This document shows, piece after piece, positions 9,354 to 17,885 of a stretch of 64,000 bases of DNA (positions within the stretch are counted from its first letter, which is position 1; every line of letters begins with the position of its first letter). The stretch comes from Halobacillus campisalis. GTDB lineage: Bacteria; Bacillota; Bacilli; Bacillales; Halobacillaceae. A program made the position numbers and the translations under genes. Location of the stretch: assembly GCF_030345335.1 (NCBI RefSeq), contig NZ_JAPVRC010000003.1, forward strand, positions 248,001 to 312,000, read 5' to 3'. The notes under the pieces are model-generated. The model had not been told where the DNA came from and ran no database searches. It saw nothing but the letters and a program-made list of their open reading frames with translations.

Positions 9354-10070
9354 TTATTGACTGTTCAACACCTGGGCAATGTGGAGCACCTTCACGTCCT
9401 GATCATTGCGCCGCATGCGGCCGCCCATATTCATGAGACAGCCCATATCGCCGCCAATTAAGTATTCGGCTTTCGTTTCGCCGATATGCTCCGCTTTTTC
9501 ATGAACCATCTGTTCCGATACAGCCGCATTTTTCACGGCAAAAGTACCCCCGAAGCCACAGCAGTCCTCTTTCAAAGGAAGGTCGATGATTTCAAGACCT
9601 TTCACATGGTCAAGCAAAATTCTCGGAGCGTCTGTGACACCAAGCAGCCGGGTCATGTGGCAGGAAGGGTGATACGTCGCCGTTCCTTTAAACGTCGATC
9701 CGACATCCTTCACATCCAGCACCTCTACAAGAAACTGCGTCAGTTCGTACGTTTTGCCGACAAGCTCTTCGGCCCGGGCCTGCCACTTCGGCTCATCACG
9801 TAAAACCTTCGGATATTCCTTCATCATGTGCACGCACGATCCTGAAGGTCCGACCACATATTCACTGGACTCGAAAGCCCGAATCATCTGCTTCATCGCC
9901 TGCTTCGACTCTTGAACATACCCGCTGTTATAGGCCGGCTGCCCACAGCACGTCTGCCCCGCAGGGAAATCCACTTCACAGCCGAATCGCTCAAGCAGCT
10001 GTACCGTATCCTTGCCGACGTCAGGCGTCAGCGTATCACACAAACACGTAATAAAAAGAGAAACCTTCAT
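9354..10070 (-). CDS. lutA: L-lactate utilisation protein LutA
   Basis: A 238-residue protein with two cysteine-rich CCG domains: TCCGQPAYNSG near residue 40 and DCCGFGGTFAVKN near residue 170, each preceded by further conserved cysteines (FITCLCD and YHPSCH). Such domains bind an iron-sulfur or heterodisulfide-like centre. LutA is the first subunit of the lactate-oxidising LutABC enzyme. The gene begins 27 bases after lutR, consistent with an autoregulated lutRABC operon. Confidence 0.95.
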   Translation of the reverse strand: MKVSLFITCLCDTLTPDVGKDTVQLLERFGCEVDFPAGQTCCGQPAYNSGYVQESKQAMKQMIRAFESSEYVVGPSGSCVHMMKEYPKVLRDEPKWQARAEELVGKTYELTQFLVEVLDVKDVGSTFKGTATYHPSCHMTRLLGVTDAPRILLDHVKGLEIIDLPLKEDCCGFGGTFAVKNAAVSEQMVHEKAEHIGETKAEYLIGGDMGCLMNMGGRMRRNDQDVKVLHIAQVLNSQ

Positions 10071-10097
10071 TGTGCCTTCTCCCTTCCCTTTTTCAAA

Positions 10098-10805
10098 TTA
10101 AATTTCCAAATAATCGACCAGTGACCGCTCTACATTCCCGAGGTGCTCGTACATCGCCTGACGGGCCTTCGTCTCATCACGCTCGACGATTGCAGTGAAA
10201 ATCTGCCGGTGTTCTTCCAGAAGCCGTTCGGTTCCCTCTTTCGTAAGAAGAAGCTTCCGCGTTTCCCGCATCGCCTGCACCATAATTTCTGAAACGCTTT
10301 GCATGAGATGAATCAGCATGGCGTTATGAGTCGCATGAACTAACGCCACGTGAAAATCGAGATCCGCCTGCTCGCCAAGTTCTCCGTCTCCTTTGGCTTT
10401 TTCCATCGCAGAAAGCGCCGCTTCTAGCGCCTCAAGGTCTTCCTCATTATGATGAACAGCCGCAGAAGCCGCCGCGCCTACTTCAAGAATGTGGCGAACC
10501 TCAAGTAAATCCTTTACATCCTCACGCTTCAGCAAAAAGGCGACCGACACCGGAAGCGAAAAACGGCTGGCATCAAAAGCCTTTACATACGTTCCTTCTC
10601 CCTGCCGCATTTCCAGAATGCCCATCGCCCTCAGTGCGCTTAACGCTTCACGAATCGCTGACCGGCCGACGTTGAAACTCTTTGCCAGATGCTCCACACT
10701 GTCGAGCTTATCGCCCGGCTTCAGCTCTCCATTTTTCAATGATTCCAGCAGAGCATCCGCTACCTGTTCATAAATCTTTTTCGCACGCACTGGTTTAAAT
10801 TCCAT
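10098..10805 (-). CDS. lutR: GntR/FadR-family regulator of lactate genes, LutR
   Basis: A 235-residue regulator. It has an N-terminal winged helix of the GntR type (YEQVADALLESLKNGELKPGDKL, then SVEHLAKSFNVGRSAIREALSAL) and a C-terminal all-helical FCD ligand-binding domain with metal-ligand-like D and H residues (DLDFHVALVHATHN). The start is ATG 10805 with a GGAGTGAAGGA leader; the frame extends further upstream but lacks a better site. It probably represses its own lutRABC operon and lutP through the palindromes at 10834-10850 and 12576-12596, with lactate as inducer by analogy to B. subtilis. Confidence 0.92.
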   Translation of the reverse strand: MEFKPVRAKKIYEQVADALLESLKNGELKPGDKLDSVEHLAKSFNVGRSAIREALSALRAMGILEMRQGEGTYVKAFDASRFSLPVSVAFLLKREDVKDLLEVRHILEVGAAASAAVHHNEEDLEALEAALSAMEKAKGDGELGEQADLDFHVALVHATHNAMLIHLMQSVSEIMVQAMRETRKLLLTKEGTERLLEEHRQIFTAIVERDETKARQAMYEHLGNVERSLVDYLEI

Positions 10806-10833
10806 TTGTCCTTCACTCCTGCCTATCTGAATA

Positions 10834-10889
10834 AGGTCATCAGATGACCTGCTTAATACAATTGTATGTCTTTCGATTGGTAAAAACAA
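10834..10889 (-). promoter_or_regulatory. lutRABC promoter with LutR-type operator
   Basis: On the minus strand, TTGTTT (10889-10884) and TACAAT (10866-10861) are separated by exactly 17 bases. The 17-bp perfect palindrome AGGTCATCAGATGACCT (10834-10850) lies just downstream of the expected start point. This arrangement suits a repressor blocking initiation or early elongation. Confidence 0.85.
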
Positions 10890-10906
10890 GGTGGTTAATC
10901 GAATTA

Positions 10907-10942
10907 GAAAAAAATCAGGCTGTCCCCGCCAGAACAGCCTGA
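10907..10942 (-). terminator. Terminator of lutP
   Basis: A 9-bp stem (TCAGGCTGT at 10915-10923 with 10934-10942) is followed by a T-run on the minus strand. It separates lutP from the lutR promoter. Confidence 0.85.
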
Positions 10943-10946
10943 AATC

Positions 10947-12533
10947 CTATATGAACAAAGTGAATACAAACCCTACGAGTCCAGCTAACGCTCCATATAA
11001 CAACGCGGGACCCAGCGTTTTGCGGATAATATCCCCTTCTCTGCCAGACAGGCCGACGACTGCACCAGCCGCTACTACGTTGTGCACGCAGATCATATTC
11101 CCCGCGGACGCCCCGATTACCTGCAGAGAAAGCACAGTATTCGTATCCAGTCCTGTCTCCTGAGCGATGTTGTACTGGATCGGAGCGAACGTTAACGTCG
11201 AGACCGTCGCACTCCCTGTAATGAACGAGCCAAGCTCCCCTAGAAAAGGAGCCACCAATATCCACATCGGACCAAAGCTTCCGGCCAGCGTCTGCGCAAT
11301 GTACTGCGGCATACTGACGAGATCCTGTGCATTCATTCCTGAGTTTGTAAATACTTGAACAAGCGCAAGAGTAGCAATGAGCGCAAGCGCTGCATCTTTC
11401 ATAGAAGTTAAAGATTCCTTAGACGCTTCCGCAAAGTGACGGAACGGCTTTCTTTGGATAACGACCGCGAGCAAGGCAGCTGCTACGAGCACAGCTCCCG
11501 GAGAATATAGAACTTCCCAGTCTGAGGTAATCCCTTCTACTCCGAGGATATCCGTCCACGTCCAATCGACCCACGTGAGAGCCGCTTCCTTTACAAAAGG
11601 AACGATGCGCGTCACAAGCAGCAAGACGACAATGATCAAGTAAGGGGACCATGCGGTCAATAAAGACATAGAAGGCGTGTCACCGCTTGGCTTCATGTTC
11701 TCATCAAGTGCATCCTTCCACTCTTCCTTCGGCAAAAGGAATCCTTTTTTAGCCGTAGTCGTTGCCGCTACAAGTCCGGTAAGTGATGCTAAAATCGCAA
11801 CGAATTCATGACCGAACAACGTTGCATACAGCAAGGCGGAAGAAGTGTAGGTAATGCCGACGAAGAACGCCCACGGAAACAGCTGAAAGGCATCTTTCCA
11901 CCCTTTTTTCTTACCAAAAAATATCGTTAAAATGACGACCAAAACGAAGGGAATGAACGTCCCGGCAAAAAGATCAAGGAAAGCGACCTGAGCACCGATT
12001 TCTTTATACAAAGAAAGACCGGCATCAGGCAAATTACTTAAACCGACCTGGATCGGCGTACCGACAGCTCCATAAGATACGGCTGAACTGTCCGCAATCA
12101 ACGCAAGAGCCGCCGCGGCCATCGGCGTAAAACCAAGCGCGACCATCAGTGGACCAGTGACCGCGGCCGGAGTGCCGAATCCGGAAGCCCCTTCAATCAA
12201 AGAACCGAACAGAAAAGCGACGATGACGACCTGGACCCTCATATCTGTAGAAATACTACGGAAGCCTTGATTGATCCGATCCACAGCTCCCGTACGCCGA
12301 AGCGTGTTCAATACGACAATCGCACCGAATAAAATAAAGAGGATCGTCAACGTCTTATGTGTGCCCTCAAGTACCGAGGCCGCAATGACCCTTCCGTCGA
12401 CCCCCCACACAAAAAACGCCAGACCAAGGACGATCAACGCACTGAAAAACATTCCTTTTTTAGCGGACATCCTTAACAGCACAAGAAAAATGAAAGGGGT
12501 GATAATGGCACTGAACGCAACAAGCAGCAACAT
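10947..12533 (-). CDS. lutP: L-lactate permease LutP
   Basis: A 528-residue permease of the LctP/LldP family with about 12-14 membrane segments. The family block EGASGFGTPAAVTGPLM lies near residue 113, and a second repeat-like half contains GSATVSTLTFAPIQ. It imports L-lactate, probably with protons, to feed LutABC. The start has GAGGAGG nearby, and its promoter carries the same palindrome as lutR. It has its own terminator, so it forms a separate transcript upstream of lutRABC. Confidence 0.95.
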   Translation of the reverse strand: MLLLVAFSAIITPFIFLVLLRMSAKKGMFFSALIVLGLAFFVWGVDGRVIAASVLEGTHKTLTILFILFGAIVVLNTLRRTGAVDRINQGFRSISTDMRVQVVIVAFLFGSLIEGASGFGTPAAVTGPLMVALGFTPMAAAALALIADSSAVSYGAVGTPIQVGLSNLPDAGLSLYKEIGAQVAFLDLFAGTFIPFVLVVILTIFFGKKKGWKDAFQLFPWAFFVGITYTSSALLYATLFGHEFVAILASLTGLVAATTTAKKGFLLPKEEWKDALDENMKPSGDTPSMSLLTAWSPYLIIVVLLLVTRIVPFVKEAALTWVDWTWTDILGVEGITSDWEVLYSPGAVLVAAALLAVVIQRKPFRHFAEASKESLTSMKDAALALIATLALVQVFTNSGMNAQDLVSMPQYIAQTLAGSFGPMWILVAPFLGELGSFITGSATVSTLTFAPIQYNIAQETGLDTNTVLSLQVIGASAGNMICVHNVVAAGAVVGLSGREGDIIRKTLGPALLYGALAGLVGFVFTLFI

Positions 12534-12575
12534 AACGATGACGCCTCCTCTTTAACTATTTCATCCATCTATAGG

Positions 12576-12637
12576 TCAGGTCATCAGATGACCTGACTTC
12601 CTAATACAAGTGTATGCTAATTCTCAGAAAAAAGCAA
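12576..12637 (-). promoter_or_regulatory. lutP promoter with LutR-type operator
   Basis: Minus-strand TTGCTT (12637-12632) and TACACT (12614-12609) have a 17-base spacer. A perfect 21-bp palindrome at 12576-12596 has the same core as the lutR operator and sits in the same place relative to the -10 box. Confidence 0.85.
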
Positions 12638-12822
12638 TATTAAAAAAGCCTTTTCTTTCTTTGAATAGAGTCATGGGATTCCATTTGCCCCCCACGACCA
12701 TCACAACAAATTCTAATTCACTAAGTCATATCATATCGATTGGGTTTATTTATAAATTTTACTATTGTCTGTACATCCCCCTGCTTACCGACCGACTCCA
12801 TGAATCTATTAAACAAAGACCT

Positions 12823-13360
12823 TCAATCCTCCGGGTTGATGATCGCCAACACTTGGTGGTCCTCCCACCGGCCATTGATTTTCACATTTTTGCGGGCCAA
12901 CCCTTCCTTATGAAAGCCCGCTTTCTCAAGCACACGCATCGAACCCGAATGATGAGGCATGACGCCCGCTTCAATTCGGTGCAGCTGCAGCTCCGCAAAG
13001 GCATAGTCCACAATCAGCTGAACGGCTTCCGTCGTGAACCCCCGCCCATTGTGCTTTTCATCGAGGAAATAACCGAAAGGCACTCTGCAAAGGTCCGCGC
13101 ATGACTTGAAATAAGTTGATCGTGCCCACGAGTCTGTCGCTTTCTATTGTAAAGATACCAAAATTATACTCCTGATCCTCTCTGCTTCGCTCTTCATACT
13201 CCTTAACCTTTTCCAACTGCCTGTCCATCGTATAAAATACATCCTTACGCGGCATGGAAGCCCTTTCAAAAAAGGTCCTGTTTTCCTCTTGTAAAGCAAG
13301 CAGAGCACGGGCATCAGCTGGCTGGAACGTTCTTATGTATATACTTTTTCCTTTTTTCAT
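12823..13360 (-). pseudogene. GNAT (RimJ/RimL-type) acetyltransferase, frameshifted
   Basis: The N-terminal half reads in one frame from ATG 13360 (behind GGAAGGAG) up to LVGTINLFQVMRGPLQSAF. The C-terminal half continues in another frame as GYFLDEKHNGRGFTTEAVQLIVDYAF and on to the stop at 12823. Together they make a full-length RimJ/YdaF-like N-acetyltransferase with the acetyl-CoA loop (NGRGFTTEA) intact. The break lies near 13065-13085, about where SAF meets GYFLD, and a small indel explains it. It may be a real pseudogene or a sequencing error. Confidence 0.8.
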
Positions 13361-13669
13361 TAAATGCTCCTTCCGTTTGTTGGGTGAAAAACTTCCATAC
13401 AATGTCGCAACTTAGCATTTATGAGAGCATGAAGAGAAGGAATCATGATGATGAGAACAAATCGTCAGCTATCAAACGCCCAATGATGTGACCTTAATTT
13501 TACCATAAAAAAACAATGTGGAGAGTTGCTTCTAATCTATGAAACATATACAGTCGACTTTATTACTCACACGATGTTTAACACCTATAGAAGAGAAGGT
13601 ATACAACAACAAATCCCATCGAACTGGAATCACACCCTTTTTACACAATGCGGGAAAGGAGTTTATGAG

Positions 13670-14857
13670 ATGCCCACGACCCCTATTATTCTCTTATTAT
13701 TTATCGGATACATCATATTCACGCTGGATAAGAAAAAAGAAGATATCCCCGTACCTCCGATTTTAGCGTTGATCGGCATCGGACTATTTTTCATTCCATA
13801 CTTTTCATCCATTGAAGTGACGGAGGACTTGATCTACCACATCTTTCTGCCGGCTCTTCTATTTACTTCAGCTTACCGGTTTCCGCCTTCAGCCTTGAAA
13901 AAGAATGGAGGCATCATCGGGTTTCTCGCTACAGCCGGCATCATGTTAACCGTCCTCCTGTTAGGAGCGGTCATTTATGCGATCAGCAGCCCGTTCATTT
14001 CCCTATCGTTTATTGGGGCTCTAGTAATTGCGGCCATGCTGACACCGACGGATCCGGTCTCGGTGGCGTCGATTCTTAAGCAATCTACCGGAGATGAAAA
14101 AATGGCCGATGTCGTCGAGGGTGAGTCTTTGATCAATGACGGAACAAGCATTGTGATTTTTTCAGTCGTCACCGGCATGTTCCTTACGAATGAATCGTTT
14201 TCCATCGGCAGCTTTTTCGGTGAATTTTTACTCGTATCTCTCGGAGGCATCGCCATCGGACTGCTGTTCGGCTGGATTTTCAGTAAGGCGATCCATTTCA
14301 CCCATCACCGGGAATATCAGGTGATGCTCAGCATCGTCGTCGCCTATGGAATTTTCAACCTGGCCGAATTTATACATCTCTCGGGCGTATTGGCGACAGT
14401 TTTTGCCGGCATCATGCTGTCTTTTGAATTCGGGCGCACCATCAAGGAAGATCATTTCCGGGAATCGCTCGACAGCTTCTGGGGCATCGTGGAAATTTCA
14501 ATTCTTTCCTTATTATTCTTGCTGATAGGAATCGAGGCGGCCAACCATCTCTCCTTCGATTACTGGGGACTGGCTGTATTGATTTTCATCGCTTCTTTAT
14601 TGGTGAGGTTTGTCATCATTGCAGGAACGACCCAGCTTTTCCCGATGTGGCGAAAAGAAATCAGCTGGCAGGAATCGCTCATTCTCAGCTGGTCCGGGTT
14701 AAAGGGTTCCATGTCCGTCTTCTTGATTTTAAGCCTGGCGACACAGGCTGGGGAAAAGGCTGACGTCATCATCTCGTTAACGTTTGCCTCGGTACTGCTT
14801 TCTTTAGTCGTCCAAAGTGCAGGCATTCACCCCTTATCCAAAAAATTGCTTAAATAA
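13670..14857 (+). CDS. CPA1-family Na+(K+)/H+ antiporter (NhaP-like)
   Basis: A 395-residue integral membrane protein with about 12 segments. The CPA1 core is visible as MLTPTDPVSVASIL and the paired acidic site near EGESLINDGTSIVIF, which carries the ion-binding aspartate. Such antiporters exchange cytoplasmic Na+ or K+ for protons and support salt and alkali tolerance. I start at ATG 13670 because AAAGGAG precedes it by eight bases; the in-frame extension to 13526 has no ribosome site. The protein ends almost at the last membrane helix, without the long cytoplasmic tail of some family members. Confidence 0.85.
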   Translation: MPTTPIILLLFIGYIIFTLDKKKEDIPVPPILALIGIGLFFIPYFSSIEVTEDLIYHIFLPALLFTSAYRFPPSALKKNGGIIGFLATAGIMLTVLLLGAVIYAISSPFISLSFIGALVIAAMLTPTDPVSVASILKQSTGDEKMADVVEGESLINDGTSIVIFSVVTGMFLTNESFSIGSFFGEFLLVSLGGIAIGLLFGWIFSKAIHFTHHREYQVMLSIVVAYGIFNLAEFIHLSGVLATVFAGIMLSFEFGRTIKEDHFRESLDSFWGIVEISILSLLFLLIGIEAANHLSFDYWGLAVLIFIASLLVRFVIIAGTTQLFPMWRKEISWQESLILSWSGLKGSMSVFLILSLATQAGEKADVIISLTFASVLLSLVVQSAGIHPLSKKLLK

Positions 14858-14860
14858 ATA

Positions 14861-14889
14861 TTGACTTAATTGTAAAAATAATCTAATAT
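14861..14889 (+). promoter_or_regulatory. Promoter of the riboswitch operon
   Basis: TTGACT (14861-14866) and TAATAT (14884-14889) with a 17-base spacer, close to the housekeeping consensus. It lies just after the antiporter stop codon and about 50 bases before the riboswitch aptamer. Confidence 0.8.
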
Positions 14890-14937
14890 AAGATTACAGT
14901 TACCGAGTAAAAACTGTGCTCTACATGAGCTTATAAC

Positions 14938-15036
14938 ACTCCAAAGGGGAGTAGCTTACAGTTATGTCGACATTACGTGATGCTTACATCACCGGCTTAA
15001 CTGGCAACATCACGTTGTTTGCGAGACCTTTGCCAT
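14938..15036 (+). promoter_or_regulatory. yybP-ykoY (manganese) riboswitch aptamer
   Basis: The conserved ends of this class are present: AAAGGGGAGTAGC at 14943-14955 and GAGACCTTTGCC near 15023-15034. The internal ACATCACCGGCTTAACTGG loop region and a variable helix (CATTACGTGATG) lie between them. It is followed by a terminator and then by a TerC/YkoY gene, the classical target. In known examples Mn2+ binding prevents termination and turns on manganese export. Confidence 0.92.
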
Positions 15037-15066
15037 TTTTGGTAAAGGGTTTAATATGACGATCCC

Positions 15067-15098
15067 AACCTTTACCAGCAATCTGGTAAAGGTTTTTT
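15067..15098 (+). terminator. Riboswitch expression-platform terminator
   Basis: A 12-bp stem (AACCTTTACCAG at 15067-15078 with 15083-15094) is followed by TTTTTT. The upstream GGTAAAGGG near 15041 could pair with the left arm as an antiterminator, giving the metal-responsive switch. Confidence 0.88.
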
Positions 15099-15310
15099 AT
15101 ATGTATTTTAGGAGGAGAACGACCATTCATTAGTTAGATGTTTCATTCATGAGACAGCTTCTGATTTTGCTTACGATGACGGTTACGCTTTCTTTATATG
15201 CCGTAACGATCATTACGCTCGACACCCATAACCCGCCCCGGAGTCTATCGTTACAACAGGGGCATACAAACACACCCCCTTTACAAAAAATTACCAGGAG
15301 GTCCGGAGTA

Positions 15311-15694
15311 TTGATTGCCAGAATGTTTAGTTACTTTAAAATTGGTTCACCAAAAATTGACCTTGTATTACACTCCCACAAAATTGAGGCTGGAGGGCAT
15401 GTTTCCGGCTCCTTCCATCTGTACGGAGGATGGTTCACTCAGAAGATCAAGCGGCTGGAATGCGACTTAGTCAAGGTGTCAGCCGGCAAGTCGCAACCGA
15501 TTCAGCCTGTCACGACGGTATTGATGTCGGAGGTCATCGAACCCCGCGATCAAAAAGAGTTTCCTTTCCGTTACCTCGTGCCTGAGGCTCTGACACCGAC
15601 AGACCACGGATGTACGTATCGGCTGCAGACGAAGATTGTATTTGAAGATGATATAAAAACCTTTGATCACGATGAACTCATCGTCATCACATAA
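15311..15694 (+). CDS. Spo0M-like (arrestin-fold) protein
   Basis: A protein of about 127 residues resembling the first sandwich of sporulation-control protein Spo0M. It shows FKIGSPKIDLVLHSHKIEAGGHVSGSFHLYGG, then a K/R-rich strand and a segment reading EFPFRYLVPEAL. Full Spo0M is about twice as long, so this is a short form. I chose TTG 15311, which has AGGAGG nine bases upstream; ATG 15149 would add a hydrophobic N-terminus but lacks a well-placed ribosome site. It lies between the riboswitch and the TerC gene, so manganese probably controls it too. Its role is unknown. Confidence 0.7.
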   Translation: MIARMFSYFKIGSPKIDLVLHSHKIEAGGHVSGSFHLYGGWFTQKIKRLECDLVKVSAGKSQPIQPVTTVLMSEVIEPRDQKEFPFRYLVPEALTPTDHGCTYRLQTKIVFEDDIKTFDHDELIVIT

Positions 15695-15717
15695 TATAAT
15701 TTAAAGGAGAACATGAA

Positions 15718-16497
15718 TTGGACGTTGCGTTATTAATGGAATACGGATGGGTACTGCTGATCCTTATTGGGTTAGAGGGAATTCTGGCAGCGGATAATGC
15801 GCTTGTCATCGCGACCATGGTCAAACATTTACCTAAGAATCAAAGGAAAAAAGCCTTATTTTATGGTCTGGCCGGAGCTTTCATTTTCCGCTTTGGATCA
15901 CTATTCATCATTTCCTACCTCGTCCACATTTGGCAGGTGCAGGCGATTGGAGCGCTGTATCTTTTCGGAATCGCAGCCTACCACCTTTTGAAGAAGCATG
16001 TATTGAAGCCTAAATTAATCAAAGCCGCTGAACAGAAAAAAGGCTCAGGCTTCTGGATGACCGTCGTGAAAGTGGAGCTGGCCGATATCGCCTTTGCGGT
16101 TGATGCCATCTTAGCCGCTGTCGCGTTAGCGATCACCCTGCCAGCTGCCAACCTGCCTGAAATCGGCGGCCTCAATGGCGGTCACTTCGCTGTCGTTCTT
16201 GCCGGGGGCATCATCGGCCTTGTCATCATGCGATTTGCCGCAGGATATTTCGTCATCCTGCTCGACCGTCGGCCAGGGCTCGAAACGACGGCTTATCTAA
16301 TCGTCGCCTGGGTAGGCATCAAGCTCGCCGTCTATTCGCTGGCTCACCCGGAACTTGCTGTATTAGCTGAAGGGTTCCCTAAAAGTGCAGAGTGGAAGGC
16401 GATTTTCTGGACCGTCCTTCTTTCCATCGGAATCGGCGGCTGGTTTTTATCAAAAGAAAGACCTGTTCATGCTGAGGAAACGACTAAAGCTGTTTAA
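15718..16497 (+). CDS. ykoY: TerC-family membrane protein (YkoY-type Mn2+ exporter)
   Basis: A 259-residue membrane protein with about eight segments. The TerC signatures GLEGILAADNALVIATMVKHLP (near the N-terminus) and VELADIAFAVDAILAAVAL carry the acidic residues typical of metal handling. Members behind yybP-ykoY riboswitches are linked to manganese export and to loading of secreted metalloenzymes. The start is TTG 15718 behind AAAGGAGA; a nearby ATG at 15713 is out of frame. It follows the Spo0M-like gene by 23 bases and ends at a strong terminator. Confidence 0.92.
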   Translation: MDVALLMEYGWVLLILIGLEGILAADNALVIATMVKHLPKNQRKKALFYGLAGAFIFRFGSLFIISYLVHIWQVQAIGALYLFGIAAYHLLKKHVLKPKLIKAAEQKKGSGFWMTVVKVELADIAFAVDAILAAVALAITLPAANLPEIGGLNGGHFAVVLAGGIIGLVIMRFAAGYFVILLDRRPGLETTAYLIVAWVGIKLAVYSLAHPELAVLAEGFPKSAEWKAIFWTVLLSIGIGGWFLSKERPVHAEETTKAV

Positions 16498-16504
16498 TTC
16501 AATA

Positions 16505-16536
16505 AAAAAGGGATCTGGTGCGCCAGATCCCTTTTC
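16505..16536. terminator. Bidirectional terminator
   Basis: An 11-13 bp stem (AAGGGATCTGG and its complement, 4-nt loop) with A and T tracts on both sides. It serves the convergent ykoY and lipoprotein genes. Confidence 0.87.
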
Positions 16537-17250
16537 TTATGCCTCTTTCTGCTTTTTTCTCCTTCTTACAAAGAAAATCAAACCTGCAACAATCACAAGA
16601 ACAATAACACCCGCCACAATTATGTTAGTAATATTGGGCGCTTTCGCCTCTACCATGATGTTATTCGTGCCGGTCAGGTCCACGTCCCACGTCAGCACCC
16701 TGCCGTCCGCTTCATCGGCGTTATGATCTGACGGGCGGATCGGCAATTCCAAAGTGAACGTCATATCCATTTGACTGGCCAGCATTTGCTCCATGCCGCC
16801 GAGCCCTGCAGAATTGGAAAGATCCATTTCCCCTTCAAAAAGGTACGTATCCGTAAACAAGCCTTCTTCCATCTTCAAATCAACCGGACTGTTCACGACA
16901 CTGGAGTCATCAGCGGGAGCATCAATGCCAGCTTCGCTCAGCCCCTCCGTATCAGGAACAAGCTCCATTTCACTCACTTCTTCAAATTCCTTTGTGGCAC
17001 GGAATCCGACATAACCATCTTCAGTATAATTTTCTACCGTATACCCTTGCGCTTCGAGGTCATCATTCGTCGAATCAATCGTCTGCCCTTCACTACCTCC
17101 GAATTGTTCAAACACGCTCTCCTCGATCCCGAGCGTAATCGTATGGACGCCGCTTCCATCCTTATTGATCTTCACACCGAAATCCCCCTGCACACACCCT
17201 GCCAAAGCAAGAACGAGCACAGCCCCTATCATGATTTTCAACCTTTTCAT
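16537..17250 (-). CDS. LppM/DUF3153-like membrane-anchored lipoprotein
   Basis: A 237-residue protein with a lipobox (VLALAGC), a beta-rich extracellular domain beginning GDFGVKINKDGSGVHTITLGI, and a C-terminal membrane helix followed by RRRKKQK. That lipoprotein-plus-tail-anchor layout is typical of DUF3153/LppM-like proteins, whose function is unknown. The start ATG 17250 has GAGGAGAG upstream; the longer frame to 17283 is less likely. It is a single gene ending at the shared terminator with ykoY. Confidence 0.8.
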   Translation of the reverse strand: MKRLKIMIGAVLVLALAGCVQGDFGVKINKDGSGVHTITLGIEESVFEQFGGSEGQTIDSTNDDLEAQGYTVENYTEDGYVGFRATKEFEEVSEMELVPDTEGLSEAGIDAPADDSSVVNSPVDLKMEEGLFTDTYLFEGEMDLSNSAGLGGMEQMLASQMDMTFTLELPIRPSDHNADEADGRVLTWDVDLTGTNNIMVEAKAPNITNIIVAGVIVLVIVAGLIFFVRRRKKQKEA

Positions 17251-17362
17251 ATCGGTCTCTCCTCTTCTCGCAGCCAATGACAATATATACTAATTCTACT
17301 CCTATTGATTGAAGGATTTCAATATGACCTTGTGTAAAATTAAACAAGTCCCCTAACAATAG

Positions 17363-17394
17363 AAAAAGCCAGTCTCAACGCAGACTGGCTTTTT
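17363..17394. terminator. Terminator overlapping the end of the wHTH gene
   Basis: A 13-bp stem (AAAAAGCCAGTCT with its complement, 6-nt loop). The stop codon of the minus-strand gene lies within the stem, and A/T tracts allow use in both directions. Confidence 0.82.
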
Positions 17395-17701
17395 CCATCA
17401 CTTCATCCCGCTCATTAAAAACAATCTCTTGAGGAATGAGACGGTATGTCGTGCTCGTTTCATACTCTTTTCTAAGTTCAACGTAGCCTTCCTCTATCAA
17501 CTCGTCTTTCGCCCGGTTAAAAGACTCCTGATTCAAAGCTGCCCGTTTCATCAACACGTCGTTATCCGCTGTAAATTCCTTTTTCGGCCCCGACCTGAAG
17601 TTCGCCCACAGCAGTGCCAGCCAGAGAAGGCGCGCTTCAGCAGAGACGGTATGCCGCTCCGCATTCGTAAAAAATAAGATGAATTCCTTTTGATAATTCA
17701 T
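17375..17701 (-). CDS. Stand-alone winged-helix protein related to a phage replication initiator
   Basis: A 108-residue protein with a single winged-helix fold. It resembles the N-terminus of the DnaD-like initiator at 56642-57379 in order and motif: MNYQKEF/MNYIKEL, LLWLALLWAN/ALWITMMQLN, KKEFTADNDVL/KKEFAVPCSVI, SFNRAKDELIEEGYV/SFKRARAELKKKGYI. It lacks the C-terminal domain, so it may be a regulator or a trimmed replication protein. The start is ATG 17701 behind GGGGGAG. No replication genes adjoin it. Confidence 0.72.
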   Translation of the reverse strand: MNYQKEFILFFTNAERHTVSAEARLLWLALLWANFRSGPKKEFTADNDVLMKRAALNQESFNRAKDELIEEGYVELRKEYETSTTYRLIPQEIVFNERDEVMEKASLR

Positions 17702-17885
17702 TACTTCTCCCCCTTTTTCGCGATTCATCATTATAATCGAAAGAAAAAAAGCAGTTGGTGTACTCTATGTTTCTAGTGTTTCACATAGAACTCTTAGGTA
17801 TACTAAAAATAATAGCTATGTTAAATCTTTTCATATAAACTCCCCTCTATTGATAGAAGGGAACGATAAAGGAATAGGATCTGTT

